From: Acidobacteriaceae bacterium
GTDB taxonomy: Bacteria > Acidobacteriota > Terriglobia > Terriglobales > Acidobacteriaceae
NCBI GenBank assembly: GCA_003165855.1
Contig: PMXH01000173.1
Span: 1-9,102, forward strand
Direction: 5' to 3'
DNA: 9,102 nucleotides
A program made the position numbers and the translations under genes. The number at the start of each line of letters is the position of its first letter. Position 1 is the stretch's first letter. Below the pieces are notes generated by a model, which worked only from the letters and a program-made list of their open reading frames with translations, did no database searches and was not told the DNA's origin. Positions 1 through 6,984 of this stretch are shown in pieces.

Positions 1-3000
1 AACTCATGCGACATGTTGGCCAGGAATTCCGACTTGTATTTCGATGTCAAAGCCAGTTCCTTGGCCTTATCTTCCAGAGCACGCCGCGCTTGCTCGATTT
101 CCTGGTTCTTGCGTTCCACTTCAACGTTCTGTTCCGCGAGCTGCTGCGCTTTTTGCGCGAGCTGCTCGTTCGTCTGCTGCAATTCCTTTTGCTGCATCTG
201 CAGCTCGGTGGCCAACTGCTGGGACTGCTTCAAGAGTCCTTCCGTCTGCATCGTGGCCTCGATACTGTTAAGCACGATGCCGATGCTGGCCGTCAGCTGC
301 TCAAGAAATGCCAGATGGGATGTTGTGAAGTTGCTCAACGAGGCTAGCTCGATGACCGCCTTTACCCGGTCTTCAAACAGGACAGGCAGCACGATAACGT
401 TCCTCGGAACCGCTTCGAACAAACCTGACCGAATAGAAATCGTGTTTGGTGGCAGTTCGGAAATCAGCATCCGTTTTTTTTCGGCTGCACACTGTCCCAC
501 CAAACCCTCGCCGATCTTCAATCGCCGCAGATGCCCGCCCTCGCCGTCCCCGGCAAAGGCCGAGAGCAGCACCATCTCCGCCGATTCCTCACCTCCCATT
601 TGGTAGATCACGCCTTGTTGGGCGCTTACCAGAGGCGCAAGTTCCGACAAGAGCATGCGTCCCACGGTGGTCAGATCGCGTTGCCCCTGCAACATGCCGG
701 TAAAACGCGCCAGATTCGTCTTCAGCCAATCCTGCTCCGTATTGCGATCGGTAGTCAGGCGAAGATTGTCGATCATCGTGTTCAGATTGTCTTTCAGGTC
801 GGCGACTTCGCCGCTCGCCTCCACCTGAATGGAACGCGTGAGGTCGCCCTTGGTGACGGCCGTGGCAACCTCAGCAATGGCCCTTACCTGATTGGTCAAA
901 TTGTCGGCCAGCAGGTTCACGTTGCCCGTGAGATCCTTCCACGTACCCGCGGCGCCGGGCACGTTGGCCTGACCGCCCAGCCGGCCCTCGACGCCGACTT
1001 CGCGGGCGACCGTCGTAACCTGGTCGGCGAAAGTGGCCAGCGTGTCTGTCATGTTGTTAATGGTTTCGGCCAGCGCCGCAACTTCACCCTTCGCGTTAAC
1101 GGTCAGCTTCTGAGTGAGTTCGCCATTAGCGACGGCAGTCACCACTTTCACGATGCCGCGCACCTGTTCGGTCAGGTTGGCAGCCATCACGTTCACGTTG
1201 TCCGTAAGATCTTTCCACGTCCCGGCCACGCCCGGAACCTGCGCCTGCCCGCCCAGCTTGCCTTCCGTACCCACTTCGCGAGCCACGCGAGTGACTTCGG
1301 CGGCGAATGCATTCAGCTGATCGACCATCGTGTTGATGGTGTTCTTGAGTTCGAGAATTTCGCCTTTCACGTCCACCGTGATCTTGCGTGATAAATCGCC
1401 GCGAGCCACAGCAGTGGTCACCTCTGCAATATTGCGCACTTGCCCGGTGAGGTTCCCGGCCATTGCGTTCACGGAGTCGGTAAGATCCTTCCAGGTTCCG
1501 GCCACACCGGATACGTTGGCTTGTCCGCCGAGCCGGCCTTCGCTGCCCACTTCGCGGGCCACGCGCGTCACTTCGGCGGCGAACGAGCGCAGTTGCTCGA
1601 CCATCGTGTTCAGCGTCTCTTTCAACTGCAAGATTTCGCCCCGCACGTCCACCGTGATTTTCTTCGAGAGATCGCCGTTCGCAATGGCCGTCGCAACTTC
1701 AGCAATATTTCTCACCTGGCCAGTGAGGTTGCTGGCCATGAAGTTCACATTGTCCGTGAGATCCTTCCACGTTCCGGCAACTCCGGGTACCTGCGCTTGG
1801 CCGCCTAACTTTCCGTCGGTGCCTACTTCGCGGGCTACGCGCGTGACTTCGCCAGCGAAGGCATTGAGCTGGTCGACCATCGTGTTGATGGTGTTCTTGA
1901 GTTCGAGAATCTCGCCCTTCACGTCGACCGTAATCTTGCGTGACAAATCGCCGCGCGCCACTGCGGTCGTAACCTCGGCAATGTTGCGCACCTGACCCGT
2001 AAGGTTCCCTGCCATCGAGTTGACTGAGTCCGTGAGATCCTTCCAGGTACCGGCGACGCCAGGCACGTTGGCTTGTCCTCCCAGACGGCCCTCAGTGCCG
2101 ACTTCACGCGCGACGCGCGTCACTTCTCCGGCAAACGCGTTGAGCTGATCGACCATCGTATTGATGGTCTCTTTGAGCAGGAGAATTTCGCCGCTCACAT
2201 TCACCGTGATTTTCTTCGAAAGGTCGCCGCTCGCGATAGCGGTGGCAACTTCTGCGATGTTGCGCACCTGACCGGTCAAGTTACTGGCCATCGAGTTGAC
2301 CGAGTCCGTAAGATCCTTCCACGTGCCGGCGACACCGGGAACCTGCGCCTGTCCGCCCAGCTTGCCATCGGTGCCGACTTCACGGGCCACACGGGTTACT
2401 TCCGAAGCAAATGACCGCAACTGATCCACCATCGTGTTGATGGTGTCCTTGAGTTCGAGAATTTCGCCTTTCACGTCAACCGTGATCTTGCGTGACAAAT
2501 CACCGCGGGCCACGGCAGTGGCGACTTCAGCGATGTTTCGTACCTGGCCAGTGAGGTTGCTGGCCATGAAGTTCACGTTGTCCGTAAGATCCTTCCACGT
2601 GCCGGCAACTCCGGGCACTTGTGCCTGTCCGCCCAGCTTGCCTTCGGTTCCAACTTCGCGCGCCACACGCGTCACTTCGCCGGCGAACGCATTGAGTTGG
2701 TCCACCATCGTGTTGATGGTGTTCTTGAGTTCGAGAATCTCGCCCTTTACGTCGACCGTGATCTTGCGTGACAAATCGCCGCGAGCCACTGCGGTCGTAA
2801 CCTCGGCAATGTTGCGCACTTGACCGGTAAGGTTTCCGGCCATCGAGTTGACTGAGTCCGTGAGATCCTTCCAGGTACCTGCGACGCCAGGAACGTTGGC
2901 TTGCCCTCCCAGACGGCCCTCGGTTCCGACTTCGCGCGCCACCCGCGTGACTTCGCCAGCGAAGCGGTTGAGCTGATCCACCATCGTGTTCAGCGTTTCC

Positions 3001-4331
3001 TTCAGCTGCAAGATTTCACCGCGGACATCGACCGTGATCTTGCGCGATAGATCGCCATTGGCGATGGCCGTCGCTACTTCGGCGATGTTTCGCACTTGGC
3101 CGGTCAAGTTGCTGGCCATGAAGTTCACGTTGTCCGTCAGATCTTTCCACGTACCGCCAACTCCGGGCACCTGCGCTTGTCCGCCCAGCTTGCCTTCGGT
3201 ACCTACTTCGCGCGCCACGCGCGTAACTTCACCAGCGAACGCGTTGAGTTGATCCACCATCGTATTAATGGTGTCCTTGAGTTCGAGAATTTCGCCTTTC
3301 ACGTCGACCGTGATCTTGCGCGACAAATCGCCGCGAGCCACAGCGGTCGTAACCTCCGCGATGTTGCGCACCTGAGCCGTCAGGTTCCCCGCCATCGCGT
3401 TGACCGAGTCGGTCAGATCTTTCCACGTTCCCGCCACACCTACGACGACGGCCTGTCCGCCCAGCTTGCCATCCGTACCCACCTCGCGGGCCACGCGGGT
3501 TACTTCGGACGCAAATGAGCGCAACTGGTCCACCATCGTGTTGATGGCCTCTTTAAGCTGAAGAATTTCCCCGCGCACATCGACCGTGATCTTGCGAGAG
3601 AGATCTCCACTGGCAACCGCGGTAGCAACTTCCGCGATGTTGCGAACCTGCCCCGTCAGGTTACTGGCCATCGAGTTAACAGAGTCCGTTAGGTCCTTCC
3701 AGGTGCCTGCGACGCCGGGCACTTGCGCCTGGCCACCGAGTTTGCCGTCGGTGCCTACTTCGCGCGCGACGCGGGTCACCTCTGCGGTGAAGATGCCAAG
3801 CTGCTGAATCATGGTGTTGACGATGTTGGCAGAGCGCAGGAACTCGCCTTCGAGGGGCCGCCCGTCCACGTCCAAGCGCACGGTCTGCGTCAGATTGCCT
3901 TGGGCAACGGCAGCGATGGCACGGGTTACTCCGGCGGTAGGCCGCAGCAAGTCCTCAACCAGGGTATTGATTGAGACTTCCATGTCGCCCCACGCGCCTC
4001 TGGATTCATGAAAGCGGGTGCGCTCGCGTGTCCTTCCTTCCTTGCCCACTACCTGCCCGACGCGCTTCAATTCATCCGCCATTTGCTGGTTAGCCGAAAC
4101 GATGGAATTAAAAGTGTCGGCAATCTTGCCGGCCAATCCAGTCCAGGAGCCCGGAAGGCGCACGGAAAAGTCGCCGTCCCGCATAGTCTGCAGGCTAGCG
4201 AGGATCACGCTAAGATCGCCCGAAGCAGGCTGATCAGCGTGGACAGAATTCCCGTTCGTTCCAGCCTTCTGTTCTGCGCCGGATGCTCCGTTGGCGACGG
4301 CCGTGGATGAGCCTTGATTGTTTCTCTTCAT
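1..4331 (-). CDS. Poly-HAMP soluble sensor histidine kinase, probably hybrid (C-terminus beyond the left edge)
   Basis: I traced one open frame of 1,443 codons by reverse-complementing the window. It runs from ATG 4331-4329 to the left edge without a stop or frameshift. GGGAG lies 6 nt upstream of the ATG. Order: a polar tail rich in Ser, Ala, Gly and Asn (about residues 1-40); a divergent first HAMP module (GDFSVRLP, about 50-100); a chain of 92-residue HAMP-pair units (about 132-1190); a GAF domain (about 1215-1355); a Gln/Glu-rich coiled coil (about 1360-1430); and the H-box FLANMSHE with the predicted phosphorylated His1442 at bases 6-8. There is no signal peptide or membrane segment, so the protein should be cytoplasmic. 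The same build is known from fungal Nik1/Os-1 group III kinases and from bacterial poly-HAMP kinases. There, HAMP pairs pass a conformational signal to the kinase, and receiver domains usually follow. The ATPase and any receiver domains lie outside the window, so calling it hybrid is inference. Confidence 0.95.
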   Translation of the reverse strand, partial: MKRNNQGSSTAVANGASGAEQKAGTNGNSVHADQPASGDLSVILASLQTMRDGDFSVRLPGSWTGLAGKIADTFNSIVSANQQMADELKRVGQVVGKEGRTRERTRFHESRGAWGDMEVSINTLVEDLLRPTAGVTRAIAAVAQGNLTQTVRLDVDGRPLEGEFLRSANIVNTMIQQLGIFTAEVTRVAREVGTDGKLGGQAQVPGVAGTWKDLTDSVNSMASNLTGQVRNIAEVATAVASGDLSRKITVDVRGEILQLKEAINTMVDQLRSFASEVTRVAREVGTDGKLGGQAVVVGVAGTWKDLTDSVNAMAGNLTAQVRNIAEVTTAVARGDLSRKITVDVKGEILELKDTINTMVDQLNAFAGEVTRVAREVGTEGKLGGQAQVPGVGGTWKDLTDNVNFMASNLTGQVRNIAEVATAIANGDLSRKITVDVRGEILQLKETLNTMVDQLNRFAGEVTRVAREVGTEGRLGGQANVPGVAGTWKDLTDSVNSMAGNLTGQVRNIAEVTTAVARGDLSRKITVDVKGEILELKNTINTMVDQLNAFAGEVTRVAREVGTEGKLGGQAQVPGVAGTWKDLTDNVNFMASNLTGQVRNIAEVATAVARGDLSRKITVDVKGEILELKDTINTMVDQLRSFASEVTRVAREVGTDGKLGGQAQVPGVAGTWKDLTDSVNSMASNLTGQVRNIAEVATAIASGDLSKKITVNVSGEILLLKETINTMVDQLNAFAGEVTRVAREVGTEGRLGGQANVPGVAGTWKDLTDSVNSMAGNLTGQVRNIAEVTTAVARGDLSRKITVDVKGEILELKNTINTMVDQLNAFAGEVTRVAREVGTDGKLGGQAQVPGVAGTWKDLTDNVNFMASNLTGQVRNIAEVATAIANGDLSKKITVDVRGEILQLKETLNTMVEQLRSFAAEVTRVAREVGSEGRLGGQANVSGVAGTWKDLTDSVNAMAGNLTGQVRNIAEVTTAVARGDLSRKITVDVKGEILELKNTINTMVDQLNAFAAEVTRVAREVGTEGKLGGQAQVPGVAGTWKDLTDNVNVMAANLTEQVRGIVKVVTAVANGELTQKLTVNAKGEVAALAETINNMTDTLATFADQVTTVAREVGVEGRLGGQANVPGAAGTWKDLTGNVNLLADNLTNQVRAIAEVATAVTKGDLTRSIQVEASGEVADLKDNLNTMIDNLRLTTDRNTEQDWLKTNLARFTGMLQGQRDLTTVGRMLLSELAPLVSAQQGVIYQMGGEESAEMVLLSAFAGDGEGGHLRRLKIGEGLVGQCAAEKKRMLISELPPNTISIRSGLFEAVPRNVIVLPVLFEDRVKAVIELASLSNFTTSHLAFLEQLTASIGIVLNSIEATMQTEGLLKQSQQLATELQMQQKELQQTNEQLAQKAQQLAEQNVEVERKNQEIEQARRALEDKAKELALTSKYKSEFLANMSHE
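897..3938 (-). repeat. Tandem array of eleven 276-bp units encoding HAMP-domain pairs
   Basis: The codons for the motif NTMVDQL recur exactly every 276 bp: the CAT complement lies at 1050, 1326, 1602, 1878, 2154, 2430, 2706, 2982, 3258, 3534 and 3810. Each 92-residue unit holds two HAMP-like halves. The first is canonical ([25 protein letters not shown]). The second is divergent ([30 protein letters not shown]). Counting units from the Thr of TGQV, they are 3657-3938 (282 bp, with two extra residues in the connector), 3381-3656, 3105-3380, 2829-3104, 2553-2828, 2277-2552, 2001-2276, 1725-2000, 1449-1724, 1173-1448 and 897-1172. A final half-unit occupies about 753-896. The nine central units are nearly identical in protein; the end units are clearly diverged. 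Confidence 0.95.
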
Positions 4332-4337
4332 GTTGTT

Positions 4338-4342
4338 CTCCC
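4338..4342 (-). promoter_or_regulatory. Ribosome binding site of the poly-HAMP kinase
   Basis: On the minus strand GGGAG stands 6 nt before ATG 4331. It supports this start over the internal ATG codons further in. Confidence 0.7.
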
Positions 4343-4565
4343 GGAAGCGGGGCAAGATCTCGCGTCACAAGACCTTTCGTCACTTCACTCTCCGTGCTCC
4401 TACCAGCTTTTGCAGGGGAGGAGCAATGCTGGTTCGATGCCCAGCGCTAGAACCGACGGATCACCGAAATCACGGATATCCAAGTCATCTGTTTGGGTGT
4501 GAAGCTTGAAGGAATTCGTCGATCAACATCGATTGGTAACACGAAGAACTGTGGGCTGACTCTAG

Positions 4566-4594
4566 GGTTTTTCCTGTAGAGCGCAGGGAAAACC
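4566..4594. repeat. Imperfect dyad, 11-bp arms and 7-nt spacer
   Basis: The left arm is GGTTTTTCCTG (4566-4576) and the right arm is CAGGGAAAACC (4584-4594). They pair at 10 of 11 positions. The odd position is a G-U wobble in plus-strand RNA and a C-A mismatch in minus-strand RNA, which is the direction of both flanking genes. No T run follows on either strand, so it is not a classical intrinsic terminator. It could be an operator for a dimeric regulator or an mRNA leader hairpin. Confidence 0.5.
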
Positions 4595-4643
4595 AGTTGT
4601 CTCGTCCTGATGAGCATCTCGATCAACGGAGTTCGGTCCTCCG

Positions 4644-5147
4644 TCAACTTGCGGCTTCAACAACCGCGGCTTCTTCCAGCATTGCGGGGTCATGGGCCCC
4701 GGTGCGGCGCAGTATCTCTACCGCCCACGCCGCGTTAGCGCTTTCCGGGCATGTGACATAAACCAAGGCCCCCATCTTGCGTAGCTGGTTCTCAAATCGT
4801 TCCGCGTCGCATTCAGGAAAGCCCAGGCCGACCAGAGCTCTCGAGCTGCGGCTTGCCATCATGGCGTGGAGGAATGCTCGTGAGCGGATGAAGAAACCGA
4901 CGGTTGGGATCATCACGGCGCCGAACTCGAACAGCCACCCGATAAACCCCTCCGCGGCCGCACCTTCCATGCGCCCGGCGTTGAGAATATTGGCCTCGCG
5001 CACGAATGTGGCCACGGGATGCCGGGGCGAGATCATCATGCAGATATCCGCGTTCTCAAACCCTGACTGGTTTAACGCCTGCACGACCTGGTGAAGCTCT
5101 GTATCGTAAGGGTACATTCCATACGCGGCTGGGGAATTCACTGGCAT
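4644..5147 (-). CDS. YflT/GSP17M-like general stress protein
   Basis: This is a 167-residue protein starting at ATG 5147. GGAG lies 9 nt upstream of it. A GTG 51 bp further upstream (5198) has no visible Shine-Dalgarno and would add an unconserved-looking tail. Residues 7-40 (AAYGMYP, then VVQALNQSGF and ADICMMIS) fit the alpha/beta start of the heat-induced stress protein YflT/GSP17M domain. Residues about 68-95 form a Gly-rich hydrophobic stretch (GFIGWLFEFGAVMIPTVG), as in that family. After it comes LVGLGFPECDAERFENQL (105-122), then ALVYV (127-131) and AVEILRRTGAHD (142-153), again like the family's C-terminal part. The biochemical role of the family is not established. It lies upstream of and parallel to the giant kinase, so a stress-signalling link is possible but inferred from position only. 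The family call is by pattern memory. Confidence 0.8.
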   Translation of the reverse strand: MPVNSPAAYGMYPYDTELHQVVQALNQSGFENADICMMISPRHPVATFVREANILNAGRMEGAAAEGFIGWLFEFGAVMIPTVGFFIRSRAFLHAMMASRSSRALVGLGFPECDAERFENQLRKMGALVYVTCPESANAAWAVEILRRTGAHDPAMLEEAAVVEAAS

Positions 5148-5156
5148 GACCGGATT

Positions 5157-5160
5157 CTCC
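5157..5160 (-). promoter_or_regulatory. Ribosome binding site deciding the stress-protein start
   Basis: GGAG on the minus strand lies 9 nt before ATG 5147. It selects this ATG over the longer GTG start at 5198, which lacks any such motif. Confidence 0.6.
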
Positions 5161-5184
5161 GATTCTGGATTGCGGAACGGACCG

Positions 5185-5373
5185 CTAGTCTGGAACACCG
5201 GGGAAGCTGAGAACCCTTATGAAGCACTGGAATTCCGTTCGAAGGGCCCCCGCAACTACGGGATTGATGGAGCTACAGTACACAATCCGGTGAAGCCCGA
5301 AACATCGGGTTGATCCTGTAGGTCCGAAGGTTGTTCCCGGCAGTCGATTCCTGGATTTTTGTTCATTGGCCAA
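5185..5373 (-). CDS. Possible small protein with TTG start, doubtful
   Basis: This frame has 62 codons and starts at TTG 5373. AAGGAG (5382-5387 complement) sits 8 nt upstream of the TTG, a better Shine-Dalgarno than those of the neighbouring genes. The product begins MANEQKSRNRLPG and then turns into an ordinary-looking mix. It ends 37 bp before the stress-protein ATG on the same strand, so it could be the first gene or a leader peptide of that operon. A second frame from ATG 5366 to 5256 gives a 36-residue peptide with NKNPG and REQPSDLQDQPD. That hydrophilic Gln/Asp/Pro style is common in small bacterial stress peptides, which leaves open a decayed or frameshifted gene. I recognise neither product. 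Confidence 0.3.
   Translation of the reverse strand: MANEQKSRNRLPGTTFGPTGSTRCFGLHRIVYCSSINPVVAGALRTEFQCFIRVLSFPGVPD
5296..5309. repeat. Short inverted repeat in the divergent region
   Basis: CCCGA and TCGGG are separated by AACA. The stem can be lengthened by a G-T wobble and an A-T pair outside the arms. No T tract follows. It may be an operator half-site pair or chance. Confidence 0.3.
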
Positions 5374-5468
5374 GGTTGCTTCTCCTTCGCTTGTTTTGCG
5401 GGACGCGTTGTTGTACGCTGACTCTCTTCAATTCGCCTTCGATGAGAGCCTGCAAGTTGAGAGCTAAG

Positions 5469-6620
5469 ATGAGCATTGATCACATTTCAGAAGCTGGCAA
5501 TTTCAACGATGCCGTGCGCCGTTACGGTCTGGCGATTCTGGCGGCGATCGTTGCGTTGTGGCTTCGATGGCTCCTGTCTCCGCTCTTGGGAGGGAACAAT
5601 CCCTACCACACCGTGTGGGCGGCGGTGGTCTTCTCGGCCTGGTACTGTGGGCTTGGCCCTTCCATTGTCACCACGCTGGTGGGGACGGTGGGAGTTTGGT
5701 ACTGGTTCCTGCCACCCTACAAATCCTTCCATGTGCAAGACCCCAGGGCAGAAATGTCTGGCGTGCTCGGATTCCTCGTTTTCTCGGGTTTGATTATCGC
5801 GCTCGGTGAAGCGAATCGCCGCTCCCTTGCCAGGAGGAAGCGAGCGGAGGAACAGCTGAAGAAAGCGCACGAAGATCTCGAACGAAGAGTGCACGAGCGA
5901 ACGACGGATCTAAATGTCGCCAACGAAAGCCTGCGCGAACTGTCGGGTCGACTACAGCAGATGCGCGATGACGAGCGGCGCCAAATTGCCCGGGAGTTAC
6001 ACGACAGCGTGGGACAACTGCTGGCCGCGCTCAGCATGAACATCGCCATCGTGCGGAGTCAATCTAACAAGCTCGATTCGGCAGGAGCCCGAGCCGTCTC
6101 GGAAAATGCAGCAATGGTCGAGCAGATCAGCAGGGAAATTCGTACCATCTCCCATCTGCTGCATCCGCCGTTGCTCGATGTTGCCGGTCTTGCCTCTGCG
6201 CTTCGCTGGTATGTCGATGGGTTCTCGGAACGCAGCAAGATCAAGGTAGACCTGGATGTCCCAGACAAGTTCGGCCGGCTGTCAGACCAGATGGAAATCG
6301 CAATTTTCCGGATGGTGCAGGAGTGCCTGACAAATATTCACCGGCATTCTGGAGGTGCTTTCGCGACAATTCGTGTGCGCGAGGAGGATCACCAGGTTTT
6401 CGTCGAAGTTCAAGACGCGGGCAAAGGGATACCACTGGCAAAACAACTTGAGCTCAGTTCATCAGGTCGAACCGGAGTGGGGTTTCGCGGAATGCGCGAG
6501 CGTTTCTGGCAGTTAGGGGGGAATTTGAACATTCGATCGGACGGTGCAGGAACAGCCGTGACTGCGACGCTGCCGTTTCGAGATGCGGCACAGCAACAGC
6601 GCAAATCAGAAATCGCCTAG
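5469..6620 (+). CDS. Membrane sensor histidine kinase, DUF4118 + HisKA_3 + HATPase_c
   Basis: The product has 383 residues from ATG 5469. The frame stays open upstream to 5331, but those 46 codons encode a Cys/Arg/Leu-rich tail with no ribosome site, so I prefer MSIDHISEAG as the start. Residues about 18-112 hold four hydrophobic helices with the PYHTVW and FLPPY motifs, a KdpD-type DUF4118 membrane unit. A coiled coil follows (about 121-170). The H-box ARELHDSVGQ has the predicted phosphoacceptor His178. The HATPase has an N-box with Asn289 (VQECLTNI), a G1 motif with Asp316 (VQDAGKG) and GVGFRGMRER (336-345). This is the NarX/DegS class, which normally phosphorylates a LuxR/NarL-type response regulator. 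None lies in the window, so the kinase is an orphan here. The short loops between helices suggest sensing at or in the membrane. Ligand unknown. Confidence 0.93.
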   Translation: MSIDHISEAGNFNDAVRRYGLAILAAIVALWLRWLLSPLLGGNNPYHTVWAAVVFSAWYCGLGPSIVTTLVGTVGVWYWFLPPYKSFHVQDPRAEMSGVLGFLVFSGLIIALGEANRRSLARRKRAEEQLKKAHEDLERRVHERTTDLNVANESLRELSGRLQQMRDDERRQIARELHDSVGQLLAALSMNIAIVRSQSNKLDSAGARAVSENAAMVEQISREIRTISHLLHPPLLDVAGLASALRWYVDGFSERSKIKVDLDVPDKFGRLSDQMEIAIFRMVQECLTNIHRHSGGAFATIRVREEDHQVFVEVQDAGKGIPLAKQLELSSSGRTGVGFRGMRERFWQLGGNLNIRSDGAGTAVTATLPFRDAAQQQRKSEIA

Positions 6621-6675
6621 GCAGGTCAGCCGTCAGCAGCAAGATTATGGTTTCGACCCGTCTTGACCCTTCCCG

Positions 6676-6915
6676 TCACTCTTGGGGGCTGGTCGCGCGT
6701 GCATCCGCTTCAATGGTTACTTCCACCTCGGCACCCTGCTTGAGGCGTACCTTGTTGCCATTCTCGTCCGTTAGAGTGTTCTCAATGCGAAGCTCTCGAT
6801 AGAGATGATCGGCCCCTTCCACAGCAATCTGAGCCTTTTCAGGTTCACGGGGAGATAGAGGTTTGATAACCTTTTCGACCGTTGCAGACAGAGTGGTGCT
6901 TGATTTTTCGCTCAT
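6676..6915 (-). CDS. Small acidic hypothetical protein (79 residues)
   Basis: Start ATG 6915 has AAGGAA 6 nt upstream (6922-6927 complement), a good ribosome site. The protein has no cysteine, signal peptide or membrane helix. It is rich in Glu, Lys and Thr. The middle reads EPEKAQIAVEGADHLYREL and the end KLKQGAEVEVTIEAD-like (actual KVRLKQGAEVEVTIEAD), which suggests short alternating beta strands. I have the impression of similar unnamed proteins in Acidobacteria, but cannot confirm this here. It lies 69 bp downstream of the AsmA-like gene on the same strand and may share its transcript. It converges with the membrane kinase across a 55-bp gap (6621-6675) in which I see no hairpin terminator. 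Function unknown. Confidence 0.8.
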   Translation of the reverse strand: MSEKSSTTLSATVEKVIKPLSPREPEKAQIAVEGADHLYRELRIENTLTDENGNKVRLKQGAEVEVTIEADARATSPQE

Positions 6916-6921
6916 AGTTGG

Positions 6922-6927
6922 TTCCTT
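6922..6927 (-). promoter_or_regulatory. Ribosome binding site of the 79-residue protein
   Basis: AAGGAA on the minus strand lies 6 nt before ATG 6915. Confidence 0.65.
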
Positions 6928-6984
6928 ATCTCAGCAATAAACAGCCCCATTCAGGATGCATTCATTCGCACGCTCGATTGACGC

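Larger units (their letters stand above)
4332..4643. other. Intergenic region upstream of the poly-HAMP kinase
   Basis: This 312-bp gap separates the kinase start from the stop of the stress-protein gene on the same strand. It should carry the kinase promoter or leader if the two are not co-transcribed. I see an 11-bp imperfect dyad (4566-4594), the 8-bp palindrome GGATATCC at 4474-4481, and the direct repeat TCGATCAAC at 4519-4527 and 4619-4627. No -35/-10 pair stands out. A 66-codon TTG-start frame (4447-4647) overlaps the upstream stop but does not look like a real protein. Confidence 0.6.
5148..5468. other. Divergent intergenic region between the stress protein and the membrane kinase
   Basis: This 321-bp region must hold promoters for both divergent genes. 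Visible elements are a hairpin CCCGA-AACA-TCGGG (5296-5309), the palindrome TTGGCCAA (5366-5373), and a possible tiny minus-strand ORF (5185-5373). On the plus strand TTGTTT (5391-5396) lies 17 nt before TACGCT (5414-5419). That is a weak sigma-70-like pair, with only three matches in each hexamer or little better, upstream of the kinase. Confidence 0.5.

Noticed and set aside
897..3938. Regular repeats as a CRISPR or satellite array
   Set aside because: The period is 276 bp with no distinct spacers, it stays in frame, and it translates to known HAMP motifs throughout.
6..4310. Many plus-strand open frames of 60-290 codons
   Set aside because: They are antisense shadows of the minus-strand poly-HAMP kinase. 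They recur with the 276-bp repeat and have Arg/Ser/Pro-rich, non-protein-like composition.
4401..4460. Sigma-54-type -24/-12 promoter for the kinase (CTGGGCATCGAACCAGCATTGC)
   Set aside because: The GG and GC elements are 16 nt apart, where 10 are needed.
4447..4647. 66-codon minus-strand ORF overlapping the stress-protein stop (TTGA)
   Set aside because: It has a TTG start, no domain-like pattern and an unusual composition, and it spans the dyad. Translational coupling is possible but unsupported.
5148..5198. GTG start giving a 184-residue stress protein
   Set aside because: There is no Shine-Dalgarno. ATG 5147 has GGAG at 9 nt and begins the domain directly.
5331..5468. Longer N-terminus for the membrane kinase
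   Set aside because: The extension is Cys/Arg/Leu-rich and lacks a ribosome site. The DUF4118 domain fits the start at 5469.
6621..6675. Bidirectional terminator between the convergent genes
   Set aside because: Only direct repeats (GTCAGC, GACCC) are present; there is no stem with a T run.
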